Below are positions 24,326 to 32,527 of a stretch of 53,338 nucleotides of DNA, one piece after another. Source of the stretch: CAYYGL01 sp964471235 (lineage in GTDB: Bacteria; Calditrichota; Calditrichia; RBG-13-44-9; J075). Every line of letters starts with the position of its first letter. Within the stretch, counting starts at the first letter, position 1. The notes under the pieces were generated by a model. That model searched no databases, was not told the DNA's origin, and saw only the letters and a program-made list of their open reading frames with translations. The translations under genes were made by a program, and so were the position numbers. The stretch is from assembly GCA_964471235.1 (NCBI GenBank), contig CAYYGL010000007.1:1-53338 (forward strand), read 5' to 3'.

Positions 24326-24836
24326 TATCTCTCCTCTATAATGTTATCTTTGAAAAGTATTATAGTAACCCAACATTCACGTTAATACACTGTAATGAAT
24401 CTTACTACCGTTATGACTTTTCTGATGCCCCTTTAACTATCTTAAGTATAATTTGGATGTAAAAGAGTGAACAAGTCTAAAATAATACTCACGTGAATTA
24501 GACAAATTCAACTAAAGTTTAGTTACAACACGATTGTATCACGAAAATATCACAATTCTGTACTAACCGCCGTTTACCGGGCAAATGTTGATTTCAACAC
24601 CTGATTTTAAACACAATTGCATCGGATTCAGTAATGTATAAGGTGATCCTATCTCCCCGGCGTCCCCAACATTTCCATAGGGTGGTTTTAGAAAGTAGCA
24701 GACGGTAAGTTACTATTTTCCTATGAAAGAGCAAAATTTTTTTTAAGGGACATTACCAAAAGAGGTAAAAGAGAGACGATGGAATACTCCCTCAACCGTT
24801 GTAAACGTGGGGCTGTGAGAACTTTTCAAATCAGAT
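24326..24836. other. 511-bp AT-rich intergenic region
   Basis: Lies upstream of the cytidylyltransferase fusion gene and downstream of the PPK2 gene, both minus. A TATAAT hexamer on the minus strand (24359-24364) lies 33 bases before the ATG of the fusion gene; the matching -35 is weak. No gene or RNA was recognised. Confidence 0.5.
24359..24364 (-). promoter_or_regulatory. Candidate -10 box for the cytidylyltransferase fusion operon
   Basis: Perfect TATAAT on the minus strand, 33 bases upstream of the ATG at 24325, in an AT-rich leader. No convincing TTGACA-like partner stands 16-18 bases further up, so this is a moderate call only. Confidence 0.4.
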
Positions 24837-25727
24837 TTAAAATATTTCCGGTACAAAGGTTTGGTCAGTAATTGGAGGGCGAACATAATTGATATTTTTC
24901 TGACGGGGAGGCAATTTAATGGGTTTGGGTGTCAAATCTTCATAAGGAATCATGCTTAACAGATGACTGATGCAATTGAGACGGGCACGCTTCTTGTCGT
25001 CTGCGTTCACCACATACCAGGGGGCTTGTTTGATATCGGTATAGGCAAACATTTCGTCTTTGGCTTTGGAATATTCTACCCAGCGGGCACGCGATTCCAA
25101 ATCCATGGGGCTTAACTTCCATCGCTTCCGGGGATCGCGAATACGCTGTTGAAACCGCCGCTCCTGTTCTTCATCGCTCACGGAAAACCAGTATTTGATC
25201 AAAATGATGCCGGAACGCACCAACATGCGTTCAAACTCCGGGCAGGAACGCATAAATTCCTGGTATTCCTCCTCCGTGCAAAACCCCATCACTCGCTCGA
25301 CACCGGCACGGTTATACCAACTGCGGTCAAACAACACCATTTCACCAGCCGCCGGCAGATGCGCCACATAGCGCTGAAAATACCACTGAGTTTTTTCCCG
25401 TTCCGTTGGAGTACCCAGCGCAACCACCCGGCAAACCCGGGGGTTCAGTCTTTGGGTAATTCGCTTGATTACACCGCCCTTACCGGCAGCATCCCGCCCC
25501 TCAAAAATTACTACTACCTTCAGTCCCTTTGCTTTTATCCATTCCTGCAATTTGACCAGCTCCACCTGCAATTTAGCGAGTGCTTTCTCATACTCTTTGC
25601 GTTTCATCTTCTTCTTTTTGCGGGAAAACTGTTCTTCAATCGAACGCCTTTCATCATCCCGCGAAACACGGCTGTGCTTTTCTTCAAGCCTGACAGGTTT
25701 TTCGTTTCGATTCTTTTTTTTGGACAT
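24837..25727 (-). CDS. ppk2: Polyphosphate kinase 2 family protein
   Basis: 296 residues from ATG at 25727, placed by AGGAG six bases upstream. Uses polyphosphate to phosphorylate a nucleoside mono- or diphosphate. The P-loop GRDAAGKGG, the lid with RSWYNRAGVERVMGF and its Walker B Asp (FDRSW), and the conserved WKLSPMDLESRARW, PWYVVNADDKKRAR blocks are all present, as in single-domain PPK2 proteins. A lysine/arginine-rich N-terminal extension (about residues 1-45) precedes the core. Whether it prefers AMP, ADP or GDP cannot be read from the sequence alone. It stands alone, 115 bases from the TPR gene. Confidence 0.93.
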   Translation of the reverse strand: MSKKKNRNEKPVRLEEKHSRVSRDDERRSIEEQFSRKKKKMKRKEYEKALAKLQVELVKLQEWIKAKGLKVVVIFEGRDAAGKGGVIKRITQRLNPRVCRVVALGTPTEREKTQWYFQRYVAHLPAAGEMVLFDRSWYNRAGVERVMGFCTEEEYQEFMRSCPEFERMLVRSGIILIKYWFSVSDEEQERRFQQRIRDPRKRWKLSPMDLESRARWVEYSKAKDEMFAYTDIKQAPWYVVNADDKKRARLNCISHLLSMIPYEDLTPKPIKLPPRQKNINYVRPPITDQTFVPEIF

Positions 25728-25842
25728 TGCCAGCTCCTGCATTCTCACTCTTTGTAACTTAATCGCACAAAAAGGTTAAATTGATTGTTGAGCTTTGAAA
25801 CCAAGACATAAGGGATCGAACCGCCCTTTTTTCTCCGGGGAG

Positions 25843-26613
25843 TTACTTTTTCAATTTTTTCAATCTCTTTTCCGCCTTCGCCTTATGTTCTTCATCATCG
25901 GCATCGGATTTGGGAAGTTGCAGTACCTTTTCATATTCAGCGATGGCAAGGTCTTTCTTTTTTAATTTTTCATAAGTGATGGCAAGTTCCAAATGATGAT
26001 TGATATGATTCGGATTCAGCTCAATCGCCTTTTGGAAACACTCCACGGCTTTTTCTTTGGAAGCATCTTTGGGAACTCCACCCAGGAAGAGGTTGGCAAA
26101 CTTTCGTTCAATCCAGCTTAAGGTCGCCATTTTTCGATGCCAACGGCCATACACATGCCAGGCGATATCATCGTTGGGGTCTAACGCCAGGGCTTTTTCA
26201 ATCTCGGCACGAATCTCTTTGGACAGGCGAACCCGTTTTTTAGCCCCGGCATCCAGCGCCACTCGCCCTAACGCCACAGCCAAAAAGACATGACCCCGGG
26301 CGCCATCGGGGTTCACTTCTACTGCCCGCCGGGCATATTTCTCCCCCTCTCGAAAATATTGCTTCCGTTGATTTTTTTTCTTGAAAGTCTCTCCAACATC
26401 AACATACGCCCGCGAAAGTTTCCAGAGTGCTTCATAATTTGATGAATCTGCCTGTACCGCTTGTTGATATGCCCGAAGCGCCGCCGTATTATCAAAATGC
26501 GTGTAAGCGGAATCTCCCTGTCGGATAAAATCCTGTCCGGATTGTGCCACCATCCGGGCAGGTAGCCATAACATTCCCATGCCAACGAGCAGTATAAATA
26601 TCTTCCGTTTCAT
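25843..26613 (-). CDS. Secreted TPR-repeat protein
   Basis: 256 residues from ATG at 26613 with AGGAGG five bases upstream. A signal peptide (to about MVAQ) is followed by TPR helices: FIRQGDSAYTHFDNTAALRAYQ, NYEALWKLSRAYVDVGE, GARGHVFLAVALGRVALD, ECFQKAIELNPNHINHHLELA and KKDLAIAEYEKVLQL. Spacing resembles the regulator-of-microtubule-dynamics-like TPR family found in bacterial periplasms. A likely role is as a scaffold for protein contacts in the envelope; the partner is unknown. The end is lysine-rich (KAEKRLKKLKK). Confidence 0.88.
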   Translation of the reverse strand: MKRKIFILLVGMGMLWLPARMVAQSGQDFIRQGDSAYTHFDNTAALRAYQQAVQADSSNYEALWKLSRAYVDVGETFKKKNQRKQYFREGEKYARRAVEVNPDGARGHVFLAVALGRVALDAGAKKRVRLSKEIRAEIEKALALDPNDDIAWHVYGRWHRKMATLSWIERKFANLFLGGVPKDASKEKAVECFQKAIELNPNHINHHLELAITYEKLKKKDLAIAEYEKVLQLPKSDADDEEHKAKAEKRLKKLKK

Positions 26614-26930
26614 AAGCACCTCCTTTGAATGGATGTATCCAAGATGTTTAAAATGGTGTTGGGAAAATAGAAACCGTTTAGCTCGATGAAAAATGATTGG
26701 ATTACCATAAACTCTTTTCGCCCCCTGAGGAAGTCATCCTTGCGGGATTCGTATGGGCACCTTTAATGGTAAACACCCCGGGTGAGTAACATTTGGAGAA
26801 TCCCAAACAAATTCAGGTGTGTTCATGAACCAGAACCCTGAAGGTAGCAGAGCACAATCCGATTTTTCCCTGGCGTTTATAATTCTCTGCAATGTACAAA
26901 AATTGAATCAAAATTCCATTGTCGATATGT

Positions 26931-26966
26931 AAAAAAGCGGAAATCGGCTAACCGAATTCCGCTTTT
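26931..26966 (-). terminator. Rho-independent terminator (minus strand)
   Basis: AAAAGCGGAA pairs perfectly with TTCCGCTTTT (26933-26942 with 26957-26966), with an inner stem TCGG/CCGA, and on the minus strand it runs into six T. It lies about 250 bases downstream of the uppS stop and probably ends that transcript. Confidence 0.75.
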
Positions 26967-27040
26967 ACGAACAGGGAGATATGGAAAGATATTTATTTGG
27001 TAGTGCTAAATAAGTAATGCTGAGGAGTAGGTGATAACGC

Positions 27041-27171
27041 TTTTTTCCCCTCTATGCCCCCCCTTAGTAAAGCAGGGCTGTTGCATTCTGTTAGAAAGAG
27101 ACATAGGGGGCAATACGGAGCTCATCCCCCGGCCCTGCCGCCTTAGTAAGGGGGGAATAAGGGAGGGAAAA
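27041..27171. mobile_element. 131-bp MITE-like inverted-repeat element
   Basis: The ends form about 38-bp imperfect inverted repeats: the left end, reverse-complemented, reads GCCCTGCTTTACTAAGGGGG and on to GAGGGGAAAAAA; the right end reads GCCCTGCCGCCTTAGTAAGG and on to GGGAGGGAAAA. No coding capacity. It sits between the uppS stop and its terminator. Non-autonomous elements with a CCTTAGTAAGGGGG core are a common intergenic form, but no transposase is seen here. Confidence 0.6.
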
Positions 27172-27213
27172 CAATGTTTGCCGTAGCCAGCATTCCCCTT
27201 TTAACATTACCAT

Positions 27214-27999
27214 TTATTTATTATGAATCTGTTCACTCACCATACCGAAACGACGTTCCCGCTGCATATAATTTAACAGGGCGTCGTAAAATTCCCGTTT
27301 CCGGAAATCAGGCCAGAGGGTGCGGGTAATATAAAGTTCGGCGTAAGCAATTTGCCAGAGCAGAAAGTTGCTGACGCGCTGTTCCCCGCTGGTACGAATC
27401 AACAAATCGGGATCGGGAAGGTCCCGGGTATAGAGGGCATCAGAGACGATACCTTCATCAATATCCTCCCAATACAATTCACCTTCGGCAACCCGGCGGG
27501 CTATAATTCTCATGGCGGATACCAGTTCCGATCGTCCGCCATAGCTCAGTGCCAGGTTTAAATTCAATCCGGTATTGTGTCGGGTTCTCTCCATTGCTTC
27601 CAACAATTCATTCCGGGCAAACTCGGGGAGATCATTCAGGTCGCCAATGGTACGGAGGCGAACGTTTTTCTCCATCAACTCATCAATTTCATTGCGTAAA
27701 GAAGAGACCAATAATTTCATCAGGGTAGACACCTCCATCATCGGACGCCGCCAGTTTTCTTTGGAAAAGGTATACAACGTCAACACATCAATCCCTAATT
27801 CCCCGGCAGCTTCGACAATTAGCTTTACCGATTTTACACCTGCCCGGTGCCCGGCAGCCCGGGGCAATCCTCGCCGTTTTGCCCAGCGACCGTTGCCATC
27901 CATTATAATTGCCACATGACGCGGTAATTGATAACCCTGATCCAGCAGATTTTGCAGTTCTTCACGTTTGCTTGAGTATCGTTTAACAGCCGTTAACAT
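27214..27999 (-). CDS. uppS: Isoprenyl (undecaprenyl) diphosphate synthase
   Basis: 261 residues, GAGGAATTCC before the ATG. A cis-prenyltransferase that extends farnesyl diphosphate to the lipid carrier for peptidoglycan and polysaccharide synthesis. MDGNGRWAKRRGLPRAAGH at 33-51 carries the catalytic Asp 34, the substrate loop LYTFSKENWRRP follows, and the C-terminal RTSGEQRVSNFLLWQ and YAELYITRTLWPDF blocks are intact. An operator-like palindrome with a -10 box lies about 110 bases upstream (28108-28146), near-identical to the one in front of the regulator operon, so uppS may be co-regulated with it. Confidence 0.95.
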   Translation of the reverse strand: MLTAVKRYSSKREELQNLLDQGYQLPRHVAIIMDGNGRWAKRRGLPRAAGHRAGVKSVKLIVEAAGELGIDVLTLYTFSKENWRRPMMEVSTLMKLLVSSLRNEIDELMEKNVRLRTIGDLNDLPEFARNELLEAMERTRHNTGLNLNLALSYGGRSELVSAMRIIARRVAEGELYWEDIDEGIVSDALYTRDLPDPDLLIRTSGEQRVSNFLLWQIAYAELYITRTLWPDFRKREFYDALLNYMQRERRFGMVSEQIHNK

Positions 28000-28107
28000 G
28001 GAATTCCTCTACCCTTTTTTTGATGGTTAATTTAGTTCCTGTCAGTTTAGTTGTTTGCTTTTCTGTGAAAACATGCTGTTTTCTCTGTTCTTCTTTGACA
28101 GACGCAG

Positions 28108-28146
28108 AATATAAACAGCATCACAAAGGGCTTTGCGATACAAAGC
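28108..28146 (-). promoter_or_regulatory. Operator-like palindrome plus -10 box facing uppS
   Basis: GCTTTG-CGATA-CAAAGC at 28130-28146, with core CTTTGCGATACAAAG differing by two bases from the palindrome at 29281-29297. On the minus strand a TATATT hexamer follows after 16 bases (28108-28113), nearly the same spacing (15) as at the other site, and the bases between are also similar. It may bind the adjacent winged-helix regulator and control uppS. Confidence 0.5.
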
Positions 28147-28210
28147 ACATATTCAAAAAAATAATTCGACAAATTCTACGAATCCATTACGACAACCAGC
28201 GATGCGTTCA

Positions 28211-28591
28211 TCAGGCGCCCGCCGGTTTAATGCGTGGGAATGGTAAAGAGACCTTTTCTTCACCGCCGGAAATTGCCTCTGCGGCTTTTTTCAGCACTTC
28301 TTCCAGGGCTTGTAAATATTCGATAAAGCCCTCCCTTCCTTTGTCGGTGAGTTGAACCGTGGTGCGGGGTTTGGCACCCACAAATTTTTTCTTGATCAAC
28401 ACCACTCCGGCTTCTTCCAGGGCTTTCAAATGCCGGCTTAAATTACCATCGGTTAATTCACACTCTTCTTTCAGCTCTTTAAACGTTAACCCGCGGCTGG
28501 TACTGGACAGCGCCGAGATAATCGCCAGCCGATTCGGCTCATGAAATATCGTTTTTAAAGAACTGTATACATTATCTGACTTGTTGGGCAT
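28211..28591 (-). CDS. Winged-helix transcriptional regulator
   Basis: 126 residues, AGGAGG six bases before ATG. A single winged helix-turn-helix fills residues 12-90: FHEPNRLAIISALSSTSRGL, then FKELKEECELTDGNLSRHLKALEEAGVV as the recognition helix pair, and a basic wing (KKKFVGAKPRTTVQLTDKG). This is the ArsR/MarR-like group often paired with a small membrane protein. No metal-binding cysteines are seen. Its start overlaps the end of the membrane-protein gene by 20 bases, so the two are co-translated. The palindrome at 29281-29297 spans the operon's -35 region, so the protein probably represses its own promoter. Confidence 0.88.
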   Translation of the reverse strand: MPNKSDNVYSSLKTIFHEPNRLAIISALSSTSRGLTFKELKEECELTDGNLSRHLKALEEAGVVLIKKKFVGAKPRTTVQLTDKGREGFIEYLQALEEVLKKAAEAISGGEEKVSLPFPRIKPAGA

Positions 28592-29237
28592 GTTTATCCT
28601 CCTTTGGGTGAAACAAAATATTTAAAATTCCCATCAGGGTAATATCCTGAATATCATCAAAGTGAAGAATGATGGCGCCGAACCATTCACCAAAAAAGAA
28701 CACCAGCCCCATTGGCATGGGATTTAAAAACGAGACATTCCAAAATACCAGACATAACGTTCCACAGGCAATGTAATAAACCCCTACCATCCATATCCGA
28801 CGGGGCAAAACATGCCAGGATGCCAGGTTTGCCACACCGAAGAGCATCATCCAGATCCCGAACAGGAATTGATGCAAATCGTTCATCACCATCACATAGG
28901 TCAATACGCCCCCAACAAAGATTGCCGGAAGGGCATCTAACGTCGGTTTAAGCCGTCGAATATCCCGTTTGACCTGGGGATCGAACAAAAACCAATGAAC
29001 CAATGCACCAAAGTTTAAGAGGATTCCGATTAATGCCACAACTCCCCACCCCAGGGCATGAGCGGCAGTCGTCTGAGGAAAATAAGCCGAACTCATCACC
29101 ACGGCGGCAATTAATGCCAGGGTTCCGCAAATGGCTCGCGCCCGACCGGAATATCCCTTAAATCGTTGCCGTTCTAATATTTTTTGCTGCAACTCCCTTA
29201 CCTGGGCAAGTGCGTGATGGATATGATTGGCAATCAT
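28572..29237 (-). CDS. Membrane protein co-transcribed with a winged-helix regulator
   Basis: 221 residues with GGAGAGG before ATG. A basic N-terminal helix (residues 1-30) precedes about six hydrophobic segments (35-55, 62-82, 100-118, 123-142, 148-168, 175-195). No enzymatic motif is recognised. The regulator gene follows with a 20-base overlap, and both share the promoter at 29260-29289. Such pairs are frequent in Bacteroidetes and relatives, where the membrane protein is of unknown function. It may sense or protect the membrane while the regulator controls its amount; that is inference. Confidence 0.8.
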   Translation of the reverse strand: MIANHIHHALAQVRELQQKILERQRFKGYSGRARAICGTLALIAAVVMSSAYFPQTTAAHALGWGVVALIGILLNFGALVHWFLFDPQVKRDIRRLKPTLDALPAIFVGGVLTYVMVMNDLHQFLFGIWMMLFGVANLASWHVLPRRIWMVGVYYIACGTLCLVFWNVSFLNPMPMGLVFFFGEWFGAIILHFDDIQDITLMGILNILFHPKEDKHAQQVR

Positions 29238-29259
29238 TCATCCTCTCCTTTGTTAAACG

Positions 29260-29297
29260 AATATAACACTTTTACAAACTACTTTGCAATGCAAAGT
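29260..29297 (-). promoter_or_regulatory. Promoter with overlapping operator of the regulator operon
   Basis: ACTTTGC-AAT-GCAAAGT (29281-29297) is a perfect 7-bp dyad with a 3-base centre. On the minus strand it contains TTGCAA (29284-29289), which lies 18 bases before TATATT (29260-29265), giving a promoter whose -35 is inside the palindrome, 22 bases upstream of the ATG at 29237. Binding there would block transcription. Confidence 0.65.
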
Positions 29298-29482
29298 TTA
29301 TATATTTCTTAAAAATCGATTCCTTTCCCGACTTCCATCGGTCTACATTTAATATCGACCAGCGTTCTGCTTACTCAGCGAACCCGATCACAAAGCACAG
29401 AAAGTAATATTTTTCATTTAATAAACAAAGTTTTTTTGTTATAGTATCCGGGAACCATTTTACACCAAAGAAGGAGGTATGG

Positions 29483-30322
29483 ATGATAAAAAAATCCGAC
29501 AAACCGCACCCCCCGGATCCGTTTGCCGATTTTGCGGAAATCTATGACTTAACCCACGGGGATAAGGATGATGATTTGCCTCTCTACCTTGAATTTGCCC
29601 GTCAAAGCGGTTCACCAATTCTGGAGATTGGTTGCGGAAGCGGCAGAGTGACTCTGGCACTTGCCCGGGCAGGATATTCCGTCTATGGCATTGACCTTTC
29701 CCCCAATATGTTAAAACTCGCCCGAAACAAACTCCGCCTGGAAGCGGAGGAAATTCAAACCCGGGTTCACCTGTTCCAACAAGACATGTGCGAGCTGAAT
29801 CTCCCCGGTCAAACGTTCCCGCTGTTGCTGATGCCCTACGGAGAGTTTGCCCATGTGCTGGAGCGGGAACGCCAGGAAGCCGCTTTAAGCGCCGCTTACC
29901 GGCATACTCAACCAAATGGCGTTCTGATCATCAGTATGAGCAACTGGGATGCCCATGAAGAACGAATGGCTTATAACGGCTCACAAATCGCACACTGGGG
30001 GCACTCCATGCCCCTGACCTATGAAGGCGTTTTTTATGATGAACAAAAACAACGGATGATTACCCGCTATATCGCAAGGGGATATGATCCCTCCGTGCAG
30101 ATCGCCATTCATGTGTACATCCACGAAATTACCGATAAAGACGGACATCTGATTGCCCGAAAAACCAACGTGCTGCCCATCCGCTATATTTTCCGCTATG
30201 AGATGGAATTGCTGTTGGAGAAAGCCGGGTTTGAAGTGGAAAACATTTTTGGTTATTACGACAAGAGTGAATTTCGCTATGACAGCCGACGCATGATTGT
30301 GGTCGCCCGGAAAAAAGGATAG
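29483..30322 (+). CDS. Class I SAM-dependent methyltransferase
   Basis: 279 residues with AGGAGG five bases upstream. The SAM site is ILEIGCGSGRVTLALARAGY with the acidic end of strand 2 in YGIDLSPNM; motif II lies near DMCELNLPG and FPLLLMPYGEF. The N-terminal FADFAEIYDLTH opening and the beta-rich insert IAHWGHSMPLTYEGVFY are typical of the small-molecule/unknown-substrate branch. The substrate cannot be told. It is transcribed alone, tail to tail with selB; a TATAGT hexamer at 29440-29445 might be its -10. Confidence 0.88.
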   Translation: MIKKSDKPHPPDPFADFAEIYDLTHGDKDDDLPLYLEFARQSGSPILEIGCGSGRVTLALARAGYSVYGIDLSPNMLKLARNKLRLEAEEIQTRVHLFQQDMCELNLPGQTFPLLLMPYGEFAHVLERERQEAALSAAYRHTQPNGVLIISMSNWDAHEERMAYNGSQIAHWGHSMPLTYEGVFYDEQKQRMITRYIARGYDPSVQIAIHVYIHEITDKDGHLIARKTNVLPIRYIFRYEMELLLEKAGFEVENIFGYYDKSEFRYDSRRMIVVARKKG

Positions 30323-30526
30323 ATGGGACCCGGGGTGTTGCAAAAGCAGGTTATGAAGGTGCGGCTCGGGTATTGGTTCGGCAGTTTGATAAAAGACGAA
30401 AAAGAGATACATCGGGGAGGAGTATTGAAAAACGAATAAACGTTGATGTGTGGTGAACAGGTTATGGTTTATGTTCCGCTGTCAATTGTTCTTTAATCTT
30501 TAACCTTCTTTCTTTAATCTTGCTTC

Positions 30527-32527
30527 TTAATCTTCCCTACCCAACCTCTCTCCCGCTTTGCGTACATCACCCTCACGGCGGGTGATGCCGGTCTTATCCA
30601 GGTATTCTAAGAGCGGGATGGAATGTTTGCGGGTAGATTGGGTAAGACTTTTAAATTCCGCCACGGTGACCTCTGATTTATTGGCAAAAAATTCTCTAAG
30701 CAGTTTTTTCAGGGCTTCAAGAGCGGATCGATGAAAATATAAATTGTCATTCACATAAATCAGCTTGCCGTCATCCCGCAATAATTTGATCAATTCCTTA
30801 AAATCCCTCTGGGAGATATCCAACTCTGCCATGATCTCTTTGATAGTGGGCGGGGTAAATTGAGCCTCTTCATAGCGCCTTTCCAGGGCAGCATACAGTT
30901 CGGAATCCCTGCCGGACAAACTGGGCGTAAAAGTAGAAAGCCGGAACGCCTTGTCATCCCTCACCACCCGTTTTTGAAGAGCACCGAATTGCAACGCCTT
31001 CCGAACAGCTTCCGGGGGATAGTTTTTATCCAATTGGCTGACGATTTCCGCCTCGCTTAATCCCGCCCTGCCCGGAAACTGGGCATGGAATTTCTCCAAT
31101 ACCCGTTCGATTCGCTGCAAAATACCTTCCATCTGTTCCACGGAAAAATATACCGTCTTACCCCCGATGTTTTCCGTGAAAAGTTGTCCGGCAGTCGTTA
31201 AAGATTTGATATACTGCTGAAGCTCTTTAAGGGGGAGATTGGTAGCGGTTTTCAACTGCCACAACTTTAATGGAGTAGCATGGAGCCGATCAAAGGCAGC
31301 CAGGATGCGCTGGTCTGCTTCCTCACTCTCCAACCGCTGCATCGTTTCGGAAAATAAATCGTGATAGCGTTTGCGGTAGGGGATGGGGTTGGTTTGCAAT
31401 ACCACCCCGCCACCCAGGGTCCGTTGCGGGGAATATTGCCGGATGATGAAGCGGTCCTGGTACCCGGCATGAACCGGTTCCTCCAGGCGAAGTTGGATAA
31501 CCGCCGACTCACCTGGCATCATCTTCGGTGCATGGGGGATAATTACCCGGGCAAAAGTTTCCACGGTGTGGATATGCAGCCGCACCCGCTGGTTGTTCTT
31601 TAACGGAACAGGGGATGATTTCAACACGCTCAGCAGGGCATTGATAATGTGCACCGGCTCGTACAACCCCGGCTGCACCAGCACCATCCCTCGCTGTATT
31701 TGACCGACTTCCACACCGGCTAAATTCACCGCTGCCCGATACCCCACTTTCACCTCCGGCACATCATGGTCGTGGGTTTGCAGCCCCCGCACTCGTGCAG
31801 TGAGACCCGTCGGTTGAATTTCCACCGGATCGCCGACTCGCAGCTTGCCGCTCAGCACCGTACCGGTGATGACGGTGCCAAATCCTTTGGCAGAAAAGAC
31901 CCGATCCACTGGTTGACGGAATACTTCCAGGTCCTGGCGCGGGGGAATGGCACTCAGGGATTCCAGCAGCATCTGACGCAACTCCGCAATGCCCTCCCCG
32001 GTTTCCGTGGAGGTGCGCAGGATGGGTGCTGTCTCAAACGGGGTATCATGCAGCAGCGAGCGGATATCCTCTTCCACCAACGTGAGCCATTCTTCATCGA
32101 CTAAATCCGTTTTGGTGATCACAAAAATGCCGTGCTGAATCCGGAGTAAATTGACGATATCCAGGTGCTCCCGGGTCTGGGGCATCACCCCGTCGTCGGC
32201 AGCGATTACGAAGAGTACCAGGTCGATGGTGCTTACCCCGGCGACCATGTTTTTAATCAACCGCTCGTGCCCGGGCACATCGATGATGGTCACATTTTCA
32301 CTCAGATGTGCAAACCCCAGGTTGACGGTAATACCGCGGGCTTTTTCCTCCGGCAGCCGGTCCGTATCCACACCGGTAAGCGCCTTCACCAGGGCGGTCT
32401 TGCCGTGGTCAATGTGCCCGGCGGTGCCAATCACATATTGGCGGTTGGGGTCTAAGGATATTGATTGTTGGTCCGTTTCCATTTCCGTGTTCTGTTTTAC
32501 TGATCTTAACCTCTCTATTTCTTCCAT
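30527..32527 (-). CDS. selB: Selenocysteine-specific elongation factor SelB
   Basis: 666 residues. Carries Sec-tRNA to UGA codons that are followed by a SECIS hairpin. The GTPase G1 loop is GTAGHIDHGKT, G2/G3 are RGITVNLGF and DVPGHE, G4 is TKTD; then come EF-Tu-like domains 2-3 and four winged helices at the C-terminus (from about residue 380, with AELDISQRDFKELIK and STRKHSIPLLEYLDKTGITRR). The ATG at 32527 overlaps the end of the leucine-rich-repeat gene by 13 bases; an ATG at 32482 is also possible. selA lies two genes upstream. A selC tRNA was not recognised in the window. Confidence 0.95.
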   Translation of the reverse strand: MEEIERLRSVKQNTEMETDQQSISLDPNRQYVIGTAGHIDHGKTALVKALTGVDTDRLPEEKARGITVNLGFAHLSENVTIIDVPGHERLIKNMVAGVSTIDLVLFVIAADDGVMPQTREHLDIVNLLRIQHGIFVITKTDLVDEEWLTLVEEDIRSLLHDTPFETAPILRTSTETGEGIAELRQMLLESLSAIPPRQDLEVFRQPVDRVFSAKGFGTVITGTVLSGKLRVGDPVEIQPTGLTARVRGLQTHDHDVPEVKVGYRAAVNLAGVEVGQIQRGMVLVQPGLYEPVHIINALLSVLKSSPVPLKNNQRVRLHIHTVETFARVIIPHAPKMMPGESAVIQLRLEEPVHAGYQDRFIIRQYSPQRTLGGGVVLQTNPIPYRKRYHDLFSETMQRLESEEADQRILAAFDRLHATPLKLWQLKTATNLPLKELQQYIKSLTTAGQLFTENIGGKTVYFSVEQMEGILQRIERVLEKFHAQFPGRAGLSEAEIVSQLDKNYPPEAVRKALQFGALQKRVVRDDKAFRLSTFTPSLSGRDSELYAALERRYEEAQFTPPTIKEIMAELDISQRDFKELIKLLRDDGKLIYVNDNLYFHRSALEALKKLLREFFANKSEVTVAEFKSLTQSTRKHSIPLLEYLDKTGITRREGDVRKAGERLGRED

